Shown: positions 34,714 through 48,253, counted from the stretch's first letter. The stretch: DNA of 64,000 nt from Strongyloides papillosus (GCA_005656395.1 SRSI01000044.1:496001-560000), one strand, 5' to 3'. Made by a program: numbers and translations. Notes: generated from the sequence alone by a model not told the origin.

Positions 34714-36045
34714 CTACTGATTAACATCTTTTATGACTTCTTGTAATAGAAGATTATTGTTTACCTTGTGAGAATTTGATGTTGTACAGTTATCATTTGT
34801 TTCACCCCCTTTCAGTCTCCCTGTATTCCAAGTTTCGTCAATAACCCCTAAATTTTCACCTGAAAAATATCCAATTTTACAACGACACGATGTCGTTCCA
34901 CGCAAACATTTCTCACCAACATCCTCATACCCATAATCGATTGTTATTTCTTCATCTTTTGAAATATTTGTTATGGTAAAAATTCCTATTATATACCTTT
35001 TACCTGATATCCACCTTTTTATCCTTGCATTTGGTTCACAAGAATGATTAATGAATCTCGACATATTCCCTATAAATTATAAATATATATAAATACAATT
35101 ATATAAAAAATATAAATAATTTCATTACCATTACTATAGGAACAGGTGATATTGTTATCAGACAACCTCTGAAGGTAAGTCCATATAGTTTTTACTACAG
35201 ATTTACTAGTAAGAATAATTTTAATCGTAAATTTACTGAAAACATCTCCAGTATATGAAATAATAAAGGCATTCGATTTAATATTACTCTTAGATTTGAT
35301 ACCAAAACCTCTATTATTAGCTTTAAATACATAAATTCTTGAAAATTTTCTCATCGTGAAGAACATATTATCTCAGAAAGAATACTTAGGATGATTTTAA
35401 CCACATTCAATCTTCCCCCTGATAACGAGGGCACTGTTTAAAACAGTTAAACAATGGTGGCATTGATCCTTTCACCATTTCATTACACCTCTTTAGAGTA
35501 CAATCACATTCTATTTTACTTTCAGAAACATCATCAATAGTGCAATAATAATTATTTTCAACTACATAACTAATTATTTCTGATTGTGAGAATGTATCTA
35601 ACATCTCTTTATCACTTTTATTATAGAGTTCCTCTAGTATTGATAAATAAAATTTCTGGTATTCTTTTAATTTACTTCTCACATCATCTTCATTCTCATC
35701 TACTCTTTCTTTTCACTTCTGTATCTGACATTAATTTTTCAAGTTGTTTACTTATTTTCTATTAAAAAAATAAAAATCATTAGATAAAAGGTAGAATTTT
35801 TTATAAATTACTTGGATATCTTTTTCTGTTGCCCAAAATGTATATGTGTTATCAGAAAATTGTAATTCATAAAGTGTCCCAAAATCATCATTAGAAATAC
35901 GATTGACAACAATGGTAGAAGTTAACTTTATATGAGATTTATGGTTTGAGTACATTCTTAGTCCAGTCCTTATCTCAAACGGTACCAAATCTAGAAAACC
36001 ACAAAAATCATGTTTAATAGAATGCTTTAAATTATGATGGCCCAT
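34714..36045 (-). CDS. SUV39-like SET-domain protein, with one frame break
   Basis: Exons 35812-36045, 35427-35758, 35129-35371 and 34714-35069. The N-terminal ~78 residues include LYELQFSDNTYTFWATEKD, perhaps a divergent chromodomain. Pre-SET-like cysteines follow (IECDCTLKRCNEMV, NCFKQCP). A 55-nt intron then joins CP|HNMFF and leads to RIYVFKANNRGFGI, matching the CPN...VFRT..GRGWG pattern of H3K9 methyltransferases. The SET core has ISYTGDVF, GNMSRFINHSCEPNA and ITIDYGYE, the AdoMet and catalytic motifs. The post-SET CRCKIGYFSG lacks the usual last Cys. A surplus base near 35706-35713 (A4 in GTGAAAAG) breaks the frame; minus one base the total is 1164 nt (387 aa). Substrate is inferred, not shown. 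TTTTTTAG before the ATG could be a trans-splice site. Confidence 0.78.
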
Positions 36046-37804
36046 TATTTTTGCCTAAAAAATTTTTTTTTGTTTACAAATAATTATTGTTATAAAACAA
36101 ATTTATATTATACAATAAAAATAGTTGTCTCCTCAGCGAATGAATGTTATTTAAACACAAAATGGTTTTGAAAAAAGACACCTTTTTTGGAAATCTTAAA
36201 TAAATTTCTTATGAATAAAAATACAATAAATAATACCATATTCGCAAGCATCATAAAATTTTGTATCTAATAATACTAAAAAAGTCATGAAAATGTTAGA
36301 TTGAAATTTACTAATTAATTTATATGTTTGTTAAAAATACCTCTGCAAAATTTTACAATTCACAATTGAAGAGTGAATTCTTAGCTACAAAATAGGTTAT
36401 TATTCGCCATGACATGATAGGAACAGGTTTCAAAAAAAATATTAAATGCAGTTCTCTTAGATTATTTAAAATGAAAAAAATTCCAATTATTTTAATTAAA
36501 ATATCACTCCAGAAAATGATTAATAAAAATTTTCTTTTATAATTAACATTCTAAAAGTCTATTGTTTAAAAAAATTTTATAGATAAACATAAAGTATTGT
36601 TTATATGCTAAATTTACTTTTTTTCAAGCAAGCAATATAGTATTATGACAACGAATTTTATCATGCTAATACTTTAACTTTTTTGGTCCCAACATAAACT
36701 TGCTTATCACTATTTTAAACTTTTTAAAGCCGACAATTTAGAAATATCATATTAAAAATAAATTTACCACATCGGAATCTACACTTATATAAATTCTCTC
36801 ATATAAGTGCAGCTTAAGAGTTTATCAAAAAAATAATGCAAATTACTAGATATATTTTATAAAAAAGGTATACGTTAGAAGAATAAAAAAATATTAATAA
36901 AATGTAAAAATATATATTTTCAACTATTTAAATATAATGATATCTTACATTTTGTATATTTAAAACCACTTTCATTATTTTAAATATGTCATTAATATAT
37001 ATATGATGTAAGATTATTTGTCTTCATAGTTATGATTTTAAAATTAAAAAAATCACTTGCCATTTATAAACAAATTTATGTATCGAATGTTAATCATCTA
37101 CTAAAATCAATTTGCGTAGTTTGATAGTAACATTTCTCCCACATAATCCCATTTATATAAAATATATTTTTAAAAAACTTATCAAATATTTTATAACAAA
37201 GTAAAATAATATTTTTAAAATTTCAAGAGAATTATGATAAAATTTATTTTCATGTAAACAACTACTCATGTTGAAAATAAAATTTATAAAATATTGAAAG
37301 TAAATTACTATATAGATTTCTATGAGGTTAATATTTCAAATAATTTATATTTACATTTATTTTCTAACCTTCATAAAAATGGCATTTTAAATAGGAGCAT
37401 TTAATTACAAATTAAAGGTTAGATATTAATAAATCATCATTAGTTTTAAAATTTCATGATTGTCAATATCATTTTCAGAATATTATATATACACTTATAT
37501 AATTACAAATTTTTTCAAATTACATGATTTCTATAAGTTTATTTACTAAACTATAAAAATAGTTATATTAAAACAATTTACAGACTACATCGTTTTAAAA
37601 CACGTAATTCTTTGTAACAAAATAATTACGGATTTTAAATATCAAATTTATACTATAAACTATACACTTTCAAAAGAAATATATTTTATTTTCTTTAAAA
37701 ATACATTAGAATATTGTATTTAAAAAATGAATAGATTATTTTAAATTGATTTAATAATCTTTATATACAAACATATATTAATGCTTACATATCCAGTAAT
37801 TTTT
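36046..37804. other. Intergenic, no gene seen
   Basis: About 1.8 kb of AT-rich DNA with no coding frame. It includes the SET gene promoter and the 3' flank of the Cys-repeat gene. Confidence 0.4.
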
Positions 37805-38986
37805 TTAACGTTTGCAACATTGTGTATTACTAACACAGGGAGAATAATTAACCGGACATGAGCAATTATCCTTTTGAGTATAAGAACTTTGACATGGTAT
37901 TACAATTGGGGATGATGTAGTTGTTGATACTTTAGAATTTGTACTACATTGACTCTGGCAAACATTTGGACATTGTGAAGTACATTGTATTGGTTGGGTA
38001 TATGTTTGGTTGTTACAAAAATCTATACAATTGTTTTGACATTGTGGCATACATTGATTAACATAAGGAAATTGAGTTGTTGTTGTTGTAGTTGTTTGTT
38101 GTGCCTGTTGAACTGATACAACAAATTGCATAACAGTCTTACATGTGCTTTCACATGATAATTCGCAACTTTGTTGAGATACATTTGGTTCACAAGCTGT
38201 TTTACATGAATTTTGACAAGAACATTGAGTATTGCATGTTGCTTGACAGTTACTATCAGAAGATGTTGAACATTTGTTGCCACATAGATCTTGGCATGAT
38301 TGTGAATTTGATACAACAGGAGATTGTTTAATATTTGAACAAGAATTTTCACAAGTTGAAGCACATGAAGAAATTGAATTTGATGAAGAGGTAGAACACA
38401 ATGATTGGCAATCGCTTTGACAATCACAAGTTTGCTGACATTTCTGGGAACATTGATTATTATCACCACAAATATTTTGACATCCAGCTTCACATGCAAT
38501 CTTCTGAACTGTAACTAAATATTGTTGAGAAACATCAGTGGTTTGGTATGTTGGTGATGTTCCTTGTTGACAAGTATTTTGACATGTATTTTGACATGCT
38601 GATCCACAGGCATTTGTGTTTTGAACATTACCACTACTTGAACAGGAATCTTGGCATGTAGATTGGCAGGTATTCATACATTGAACTGTTAGTTGTTGAG
38701 AAGATTGGTCATTGCAACTACATATTGATGCTTGGGTTGTTGTAGTTTGAGAAGGTTGACAACCACATGAAATTTGTATTGGAGCCGAATACGAGGCTTG
38801 CTTTGCATCAGTACATGAGCATGAAACAGGTTGTTGGCATCCACATTGTCTTTTACTTCTTAATGAGGACATCTAAAAGAAATATTATAAATATTATTGT
38901 AAAAAACATCGGATGAATACCTCAACAAAAGATGCCAAAGAAATAATAATAAATATGGTAGTTAAAAGTCTTTTAGAAATTATCAT
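37805..38986 (-). CDS. Secreted Cys/Gln/Ser-rich repeat protein, ABU/PQN-like
   Basis: Exons 38921-38986 and 37805-38872, with a 48-nt intron, give 377 aa. Exon 1 encodes a signal peptide (MIISKRLLTTIFIIISLASF). The rest is built of imperfect CxxxC repeats embedded in Gln, Ser, Thr and Asn (CMNTCQSTCQDSC, CQNTCQNTCQQ, CEAGCQNICGDNNQCSQKC), with short Thr-rich spacers. This is the composition of the C. elegans ABU/PQN prion-like proteins, many of which line the pharyngeal cuticle. Disulfide crosslinking into an extracellular matrix is likely. The family match is by composition and pattern only, and repeats make exact orthology unclear. Confidence 0.7.
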
Positions 38987-40747
38987 TCTTCAATTTAAAA
39001 AATGAGTAAGGACTTTGAATTATCAATGTCTTAAATAGTGAAATAATTTGTTAAATATATTGAAGTGTCAACAATAATCACTATAAGAAGTTGTTTACAA
39101 ATAAACAAGCTCTCTTCTTGATCTTGTCTAAATATTTTTTTAAGCTCCAACTATATAATTATCAACTTCTTGTTCATATTAACACTTCATGATATATTAA
39201 ACAAAAGTCTTCATAATTCTGTGATAATAAATTATTTTGAAAAAAATATTGTCATTGTATGTATGCAATTTTTGCAAATAAATAATCTCGTTTTAGACTT
39301 ATAATTATTAGAAAATAAAAGACTACTAATATCTCTTCTCTCGGTGGTGGGAGGAATAATAATAAATATATATTGAAAGAGTAAATAAAACTTGTCCACA
39401 AATATAATAAAAATTATTTACAAAATTAATATGATGTTGCGGTTGAAGTATTTCTTCAGTTACCTTTTTATTTAACTTTTCATATTCTATACAATGGAAA
39501 ATTTGAAACTATTATTATTGTCTTTATCTGGATATTATATTTTTAAAAATTTTTTTATATTACTCAATTCACTTTTTTTACACTTATATTTTGTAACTTT
39601 TATATTACCATTCTTCAACAGTAATAACACATATTTTTAACAACAAGATGTCTTGTTATTTTCAAAAGATTACTATTGTTACATTGAATAAGTAATATCT
39701 TACTTTTGATATCTTTTTAATATACCACTTCTGATATAATTTATTGAAACATGACAACTTCATAACACAATACACAGAAAAGATTAAATTTTTTGTTACA
39801 AATGTGTTTATTTTTAATTATAATAATAATAATACAATTCCATTATAATATAAGAATGAATTCATAAATGAGAATTTTAATTATATAATAAGTGATACCA
39901 AAATAATTGTTGTTAAGCCTTTATATTAATGTGTAGCACAATGCCTTGATTTTTTTAAGAAACTTGTCGATTGTTAAAATTTTTGTTTAAGTTCAGTCAC
40001 ATTAAAAGTATTTTTAATTGTATAAGTGATAGTATTTCCACATACAATTTTATTCTTGACATTTAGTAAGTAGTTACATATATCAATTAAAGTAACATCC
40101 TAACACTATATAATGTTATATTTATATGGAAATTGTATGATATTCTTAATTATTAGTTTATATAAACACAAATTGCATTTTTTTTTCTAATAATAAATGT
40201 AATTGGATAAAATATTAACTATAATAATAATAAAAGTTACATATGTATAATATGAATAGGGTTTAAAAGAGCTATTCTTATTTTAGATCTAATGAAAGTG
40301 AATGCGGAAGCATTGTAAGAAGAATGTGGAGTGAATGAACTGAAGATAACTATCTTAGATCATAAGTGAAAGAGCTATAAAACCTTCTGCATTCCACCTT
40401 CATTTTGTCCAAGTGACTTTTTATATGATTTTTTGTTAAAAAAACTAAAATATGATTATTATTATTTAACATGGTTAAGCGATAAGATAAGTGGAATAAC
40501 TTTATAAGAAGGTTTTTTTCCTTTTGTTATCAACTGTCATTTTAAAAGGCAGATTATGTTATATAAAAGGTTTTACCTATATTCACCCACGTTAGAAAGA
40601 TACTAAAGATCAAAGGAATAATAAAAAACTAAAGTTAGAAATAGGTGCTAGAAAAATACATCACTGACGTTGTAATGATATTTCAAATACAAATAATGGC
40701 AAAATAAAAGTTTAGTGATTTTTCTTCCTTGTTGACTTCCTAGATAT
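38987..40747. other. Intergenic with one hairpin-forming segment
   Basis: About 1.8 kb, AT-rich, with no coding frame. The only structure noted is the imperfect stem at 40291-40404, listed separately. Confidence 0.4.
40291..40404. repeat. Imperfect 20-bp stem with a 73-nt loop
   Basis: AATGAAAGTGAATGCGGAAG (40291-40310) pairs with 40384-40404, whose reverse complement is AATGAAGGTGGAATGCAGAAG in two pieces. Flanking sequence 40268-40290 is also partly complementary to 40358-40375 (AGAGCTAT / ATAGCTCT-like). It could be a structured RNA, a decayed small MITE, or chance. Confidence 0.35.
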
Positions 40748-43700
40748 CTAACGAAAATGTGGATAATGATGTGTGTGACCACTAATACAATCATGTATAA
40801 GTTCATCATCATCCCACATACGTTTGAGTTTTGATTTTTCATTCTCAGGAATTGGTAAATAATTGATGTTACCAGGAGTACAAATATAATCAAGTACTTT
40901 TCCGCATACTATTGTTTTTAAATCAGGAACAGCATTAAATGATTGTAAACATTTATTTATTTTAAATTCAGTGAACTGTCCAGTACTAAAAGTGTATAGT
41001 AATTAATTATAATTATCCTTATTTAAAAAAAATGTCACTTACCTTGAAAATGCTGGATAATAGGTAACATTTAATGGAATATCATCAAATATCACTCCCA
41101 TCTTTTTCCCGCGAAGGAAGTATGTTAAAGTTCCATATTCACCGAATCCATTAAATAACAATCCAACATATTCACCATACCAATTTTTTGGAAAAGATTT
41201 AGTAACACCTTTCTTTATACCGTTATGTAAGCCATAACCTCTATTATTAATACCCCATGATAAACTATCAAAACCAAGTACGTCGGTTACACCATCATAC
41301 TCCCAAATACTCGATTGATCTGAGGAGATACCAAACATAATAGAGGTGCATTCTTTTCTACCAAATACTTGAAATTGCCAAAATACTTTAATTCCCTTCT
41401 TTAGTTGTACATTACCCAAACCAACTATAGTTGATGTTGCCCATAAATAATTCATAATGGCACTTTGATCAACAATAGCTAATTTTGATCTACCATATCT
41501 CTAAAAAAATAATATTTAAAAATTTTGATAATAACATTTTTTTAATTTTTAAAGATCAATATATAATTATTAAGCCTCTAGACTAACAAAAGTGTTAGTG
41601 AAAACATATATAAATATAAAATATATAAAAATATGTACATATATATTTATACATTTTTATATAATAACCATCTTATGATAAACAAAATTTGAATGTTATC
41701 TAAAAAAGAAAAGATGTAACAAACAACAGGCATTAATAAACTCTGCATTTTATTTACTTTTTAAAAAAATTTAACACAAACATATGAAAAAATTCTCGAA
41801 ATCTTGTACCATTGTTAGATAGTTGTTATAAAAAATTATGTAAAATAAATTTATATATATGCATATAAATATATATATGTATATTGTAATAGGAAAAGTT
41901 AAATGTTAGGATATAAAATAATAGAAAAAGAATGTTTATAATCAAAAATTGTTATTTATTCATAACTATTTTGGAGCACATTTTAATAGAAAATATTATA
42001 TATATATATATTATACATATATTTATTAACAAGAACAAGAAGAAGATGGAAAGGTATTAAATTTTTTTAGGTTGGTAAGCAGTTTAGAGCTTCTTTGTAA
42101 TGACCATTGATCATTATTAGAAGGAGACAAGAGGAATTGAAAGTATGGTTTATAAAATTGAATATGTCAATGCCAAATTGTCAAATTTTGCAATAAATAA
42201 ATATATATTAGTTTATATTATTAGGTTTTAAAGTATCTCTATATAATGATGGCATTTAATTGAATTTGATTTTATGAGGAAAAATTTTACAATGATCTGA
42301 CAATATATAGAATAGAAATAAATAATGTGTTGTGGTATTTAAATGTTACTATTAATATAAATATCTCAATTTCACATAGATATATATACTCCTACAATAT
42401 GGATCTTTTAAAGTAGTAGTAATAATGTAGAAAAAAGTTAAAGAAAAATTTTCAGATGATAAAGATAAAGTATATTAACATCTTCTTAAAATATTATGAG
42501 ATTCAGTATACATAAATATTAAAATGACAATAAAAATAAAAAGACGGACTATAAAATATAATATTAATGAAATAATTGTAGTTGTGTATCAAAAAGGCGA
42601 ATGATATTTTAAAACTTCTAATCCTATATATGTAATTTCCTCCTATTTACATTATCCTTCCAACACAAACATTCTATTTGCCTTGTGTGAAACAAATGGA
42701 TCTTCCAATAAAATATTTTAAAATATACACAGAGTATAACTCTTTTTTTTTAAATATCAGTTTTTAATGAAAAAAAAGCTTCATATGTAGATACAGGAGA
42801 ATGAAGAAATGAGATGACGGTGAGAAGAGAAAATGGCGGTTATTGAAAAATAAATCTCTATTCAATTTTGTTATCCTTTTAATCAACAAACTTTCAAATA
42901 TATGTGCATTTATATATATTTTACCTTCTTATATGCTTAAAAATATATTATTATTATAATAATATTGCTCTCCTGAAATCTAATGACATGGTAAAAAAGA
43001 GTTATATAGATATATCTTAGTACATATATAATATATATACATATTTATTGAGTCACATTCCTTAACAAATTGAATATTATCTTTAATCATTTTAAATACT
43101 CAACAACAATATATATTTACATTATATTATATATATCACTATTAGCCTTATGATGTGTAGATTAAAAATTTGTGTGTGATATATCAATAGTATACATAAC
43201 TATGATATATAATAAATATACATATTTATATATATTTAAAAATAATTTAGAAATCTTATAAATATATCTATTAATTTAACAAAATAAATAAATAGGATTA
43301 AAATTTTTTTCCTCTTTCTTTTATTTGTTTTCATAAAAATGGTAACATAATAAAGGAATGTGTTATTTTATTGAATCCTACATATATAAGGAGACATAAA
43401 CTACTACTTAATATTGTAAAAATTATGTCATTATTTTTATTCATTAGGTATCCATTCCTCCATTAAATTATATCTTTATAAATTGCTTAAGTAAATACAT
43501 AATTTTTTTATAAAAAAAGATAAAGAAAAGCCACTTTTGTTTTGGATTATTAATAACACGATGTAACAAAAATGGAGATTTACATTATAAATAAATGGGT
43601 AAAAATTTGATTGTTAAAGATATCAGTTGTACTTTTATTTATATAATTGTTTGAGAAAACATATCATGTATACAATGTTTTAAAAATAGATAAAGTATTT

Positions 43701-44828
43701 AAAATTTTTATCATTTTTTTGTTATCATTGTCTTACCCAGAGGACATACACACATATGTACATTTATATATTATATATATAAAAATACACATATTCATAT
43801 ACTTTACAAAGGTATATTACAACTCTCATGAAATTAAAAAAAGCAACTTTTAAATCAAAACTTACTTGGTTAATTTTATGATTCCAATCAAAGTCAATTT
43901 GTGACATATGTTTTATTACAACTGATTCATCACTGTATGCAGCATTGTAGAATCGATGGATATTACCATACTGATTTTTAATATACCTTACCATTGGTGG
44001 ATAATTAATCACAACATCCTCTTCATTAATTATTATATCTTCTTTCTGTCTTACCCATGCAAAAACATGAAGCAGGAGATACATAATAAGGCCATTTACA
44101 TTATCTTCTGCTATTGTTGGTAAAAGTAAAGATTCCTGATCTGGATACCTTATTCTATTGTTGAATTCGTGTCCCACAGACACATAACGAAGTTCCTCTT
44201 GAGTTGTATTATTATTATTTACGACTACTTCCTCCTCAACATCCCATATATTTTGGTATTTTTTTGCTAACATTGACAAATACTTATCTCTACTTAAATG
44301 ATGAAGGCTAAAACATCGATACTCTCTTTTCCCTAATTTTGTTTTTAGGGTAGATGAACTAATACTCAATGCTTCAAACACTGCGTTTAAATATTTAAGA
44401 GGTATAGGATCATCTTCTGAACTCAATAAAGCATTCCTAACAATACCAGTTGCAATACTTTCAATTCTCGTACGATTTGTAAAAAGGCATTTATTTCTAT
44501 TTTCAATTAATCCTAAAGCCTCGGGTGGAAATGGTATTTCTTTTCTAGACAATCTTGCCGCTACAATAAACTTTTCAAAGATAGAAATCGTCTCGGAATC
44601 AAAAAAGGATGCTAAATTGTCTTGTGTAAGATTTAGGTGTGATAAAAGGTTTGAGGGAAATGATGGTTCATAACAGATTCTTTCACCATGGCGTTTTGTG
44701 CTGTAATCAAAGATTATTTCAAGTAATTTTTTATTATTGTATGATGCAATTCTCGGAAAATCAACCCTTCCCTCATACATAAGGTCTTCATCAATTGGGG
44801 GATGAGGACGAATAACATAATCTTCCAT
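40748..44828 (-). CDS. SPRY-domain protein, SPSB3-like, with long N-terminal extension
   Basis: Exons 43866-44828, 41043-41500 and 40748-40985 (1659 nt, 552 aa). The SPRY/B30.2 part starts near DFDWNHKINQ at the end of exon 1 and continues in exon 2: STIVGLGNVQLKKGIKVFWQ, DSLSWGINNRGYGLHNG, EYGTLTYFLRGKKMGVI. Exon 3 has LDYICTPGNINYLPIPENEK, which matches the LC...G..LPLPPG segment after SPRY in SPSB3, a substrate receptor for ubiquitin ligases. Exon 1's ~310 residues before SPRY have no recognised domain and are not in vertebrate SPSB3. Splice phases agree (0 and 2). Intron 1 is about 2.4 kb, very long for this window, so exon 1 could belong to another gene. Confidence 0.7.
41501..43865. other. 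Exceptionally long intron of the SPRY gene
   Basis: 2365 bp between matching splice sites (donor GTAAGTTTTG at its minus-strand start, acceptor TTTTTTTAG at the end). It is dense in TATATA runs and poly-purine tracts, with no coding frame of note on either strand; a 68-codon plus-strand frame at 43647 looks like chance. Confidence 0.4.
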
Positions 44829-47800
44829 AGTAAAACAGTGATATATAAGAAAAAAACCTAAAAAGAGTTAAAGTCACATTGAAATATACAAAAGCAATGA
44901 AAAAATCTCAAAAGAACATTAATAGAAGTTTTAAATATTAATTTGCATATTTTAAGCAAATTTCAAAACTATTATTTTTTTAAACAAAATATTTAAACAA
45001 AAATTTATAATCACTAAAGTATAAATACATATAATTAATAGAAAACGAAATCCCTTTTTTTAAATGAACTGTACATTTTCAGTGCAGAAACCTGCAATCT
45101 TAAAAAAGTTATTCCAAGGATTAGACATTATCGGAAAGTGTTACTCAATTAAGACTTTTAAATAACTTTTTAGAAAATATTAAAAAAAAATATATATTTG
45201 GAATCAACACAAAATTTTGAATTCATATTATATTAAAAGTTCAAAAAAATTCAATTTATTTTTTGTCGCTTTATTAATTAATTCATATCTAGATTAGAAC
45301 GACATTTTTGAACGATTTAACAACATTGGGTCGAAGCCTCAATTCTTAGTTTCAAAATAAAATATTATTCATCCTTTTCGGTTATGACTGAAGTTCAAAA
45401 AAATTATTAAATATTGTCAATTTAGACCAGTTGAATATAGAAGAAAAACTTTTTTATTTCATTTAATAAAACCATTAACAGAAATTACATTTTCCTAATA
45501 ACCACCATAAACGTTTGTGATTAATAAATTCCCATAATTAACATATAACTAATTGTTTATATTATCAATTAGTTGTTTAACAAATAATAAAGTAAAAATT
45601 ATAATAATTTTTAAAATGGCATCATCTGTAACCTTTGTTGCTTTAGTGCGACTTTATTTATTTCCATTCTATAGTGTTTAAAGTTAAACAATTTAAAAAT
45701 ATTATTTTAAAAATAAATTTAGTATATCAAAATCTATATATAATTAAATTTTTAGGTGGAAAAGGGCAATTTTAAAAGTACGTCAAAGTCTTACGCCAGT
45801 TAATATTTATATGATCTAAAAGTTTGTGGAAATATTTTTAAAGCAATATTTATAAAATAATAAAGAATATAAAATAGCTAGTTTTTATCAAAAAATACAT
45901 TGAAATTTTTGATTAAATTGAAGAAAATATATTTTGTAAGAATATAAAAAGATATCTGAGAATGGCATTTGTTAAAAGATATCCTAGTTTATATACAGAT
46001 ACATTCCCATCTGGTGAAAGGTCTAACTATTTTACATGTTGATAACATTTATTGTTCTGAGATAGCAGATGTCATTGGTAGGGTAAAAAAATGGATAACT
46101 AACAATAATTTTGACCATTACTTTTATACAAAGTATTTTTCTTTTATAATATAGATTGTATAAAGAAAAACACCTGCTTATTTTATTATTACAAAATAGA
46201 TATATATAATTAATGTATCATGGATTTATATCCTTTTATTCTGTATTTGAAATTTTTGCTAAAGTGAATAGCGAAGAACTAAGTCTTAAAGCATTTCTAT
46301 AAAATTATTATAGTAAATCTTTTTTCTTTCTATAGTTTTTACTGTAAAAAAATAGTAAATCTGCACACAAACGATAAGGTAACAAGAATTTTATCATTAA
46401 TATGCTAACAAATAAGAATAATCTCAATAAACATTTGCATCTGGAGTAGAAAGAAGAAAAAAAGAAATTTGATTGATGAAGAAAAAAATTTTGCAAACAT
46501 AGAAATGTATGATAAGCTCAATAATAAGTATAATGATATTTTTTTAATAATAACAAATAAACATTAAATAATATCGAATGTAAAGATTTAAGTACATGTA
46601 AATTAATAAAATTATACATATCATACATTTAGTCATGGCAGCTGTTATTACTAACAGATTACCATTTGGTCAAACATAAGGAAAAAATCAAGAGTTGTTA
46701 CATTCTAATAGATATAAGGTGTTAATAGGTACATCTTTTTCTTTTATTAACTATCAACTAAAAATAAATATTTTTATTATATTAATTTTCTGAAATTAAT
46801 ACATATACAAATGTGTATGATAGATAATTTAGAAAGTGTAAAAGGAATAAAAATTATACATAAATTGAGCATTCTAAAATTAAAAGACAATATATGAAAG
46901 TGTGATGTATATTAAGGATGTCTAATAAAAAAAATACTTTTATATTACTCATGTATGGGTCATTTTAACATTCTATACGTAATAATTGTACAAGTTTAGA
47001 TAATGTATTTGAATTTAAAAGTATACAGAAGTCAATAAAAAATAGCATTAAATCTTTGTAAATTTTAATTCATTAGATTGTATTGTTTTCAATAAAATAG
47101 ATAAAAAAATTGATAAAACGAGAGTAAGGTATTTAAATTAACAAGTTAAATATTTCCATTTGATGTCATAGAATTTCTGAATAATAATCCAAAGATAATT
47201 TGTTGATAATCTTTTAAATTTTATCAAAAATTTAATAATAGCATCCTTGGATTCACAATAATAAAATAAAAATTTCAAGAAAATGAAAAAATTATAAACG
47301 ACAAAATACAACTATAATCAGAATTTTACTGATTTATATATTTTTTATTAAAAATGAAACTACATATAAATACGCAAAAACGATAGAAATTTCTTTAGAA
47401 AAATTCAACTTTCATCAACGATACCATCTATTAATCTTAGAAAATATAAAAAGTTTTATTATAAATTTCTATCTAGAAAAGTAAAAAATACTTTTTATAA
47501 TGTTTACATTTAATTCTATCAAAAAAATAATATACATATGAACATAATACATACTTTTGTCATTACATAAAAGATAATTTAATGAGTTTTTTTGATGAGA
47601 CATAAAAAAAAATTAACACATAAAAAAATAATTGACGAAAAGAGGTTAGCAAAATAAAAAATAAACTAAGCACATAGATAAGTTATCTAATAATTTTATT
47701 ATTCACTAATATATACATATAATTAATAACACTTTCTTTAAACATAACTTTATTATGATAGAAATAATAAATTTTTTATTTTTATTATAAATTAAATTTA

Positions 47801-48253
47801 AAAAATAATTACATATATATTTCACAAACTTTCCTATAAAATTATTATTTAACATTACAAAGAAGATGGAAAAAAGTTTAATTGTTTTCCAGACACATAA
47901 AATGTAATTTACAATTCTATATATTTTAAAATAAATTTTATATATCTTACATGATACAAAATATTTTAAATTAGACAGGCTTTTTAGTGGAAAAAAAAAT
48001 ATATTTTATTTGAAAGAGATACGCAATATAATAACTTTTTCCTTTCTTTTTCATCTTTTAAAATTTTATTAATTATAAAAACGAAAGAACATTTTTATTA
48101 CTTTGGGATCATTAAAAATCATATTTAAATCTTAAAATTATAAAAAAAATGTGAGATCCATAATTATTATGAAAAATGATTTTTTTCTCTTCCTTCATAA
48201 AGAATAATATTTTTTTGTTGTCTGGTAAGGATATAGAAAAAAGAAAAACTATA
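44829..48253. other. Long intergenic region with one possible micro-gene
   Basis: About 3.4 kb, AT-rich. The only coding hint is a two-exon frame of 35 aa at 45616-45803 (+), described in findings. Short frames at 45969-46154 and 46308-46496 look like chance. Confidence 0.35.

Noticed and set aside
38023..38499. Valine/histidine-rich alternative frame in the Cys-repeat gene
   Set aside because: A shadow frame of the CxxxC repeat codons; the main frame has the signal peptide and repeats.
46640..46680. Short ATG frame MAAVITNRLPFGQT
   Set aside because: Only 14 codons; attempted splicing gives an immediate stop.
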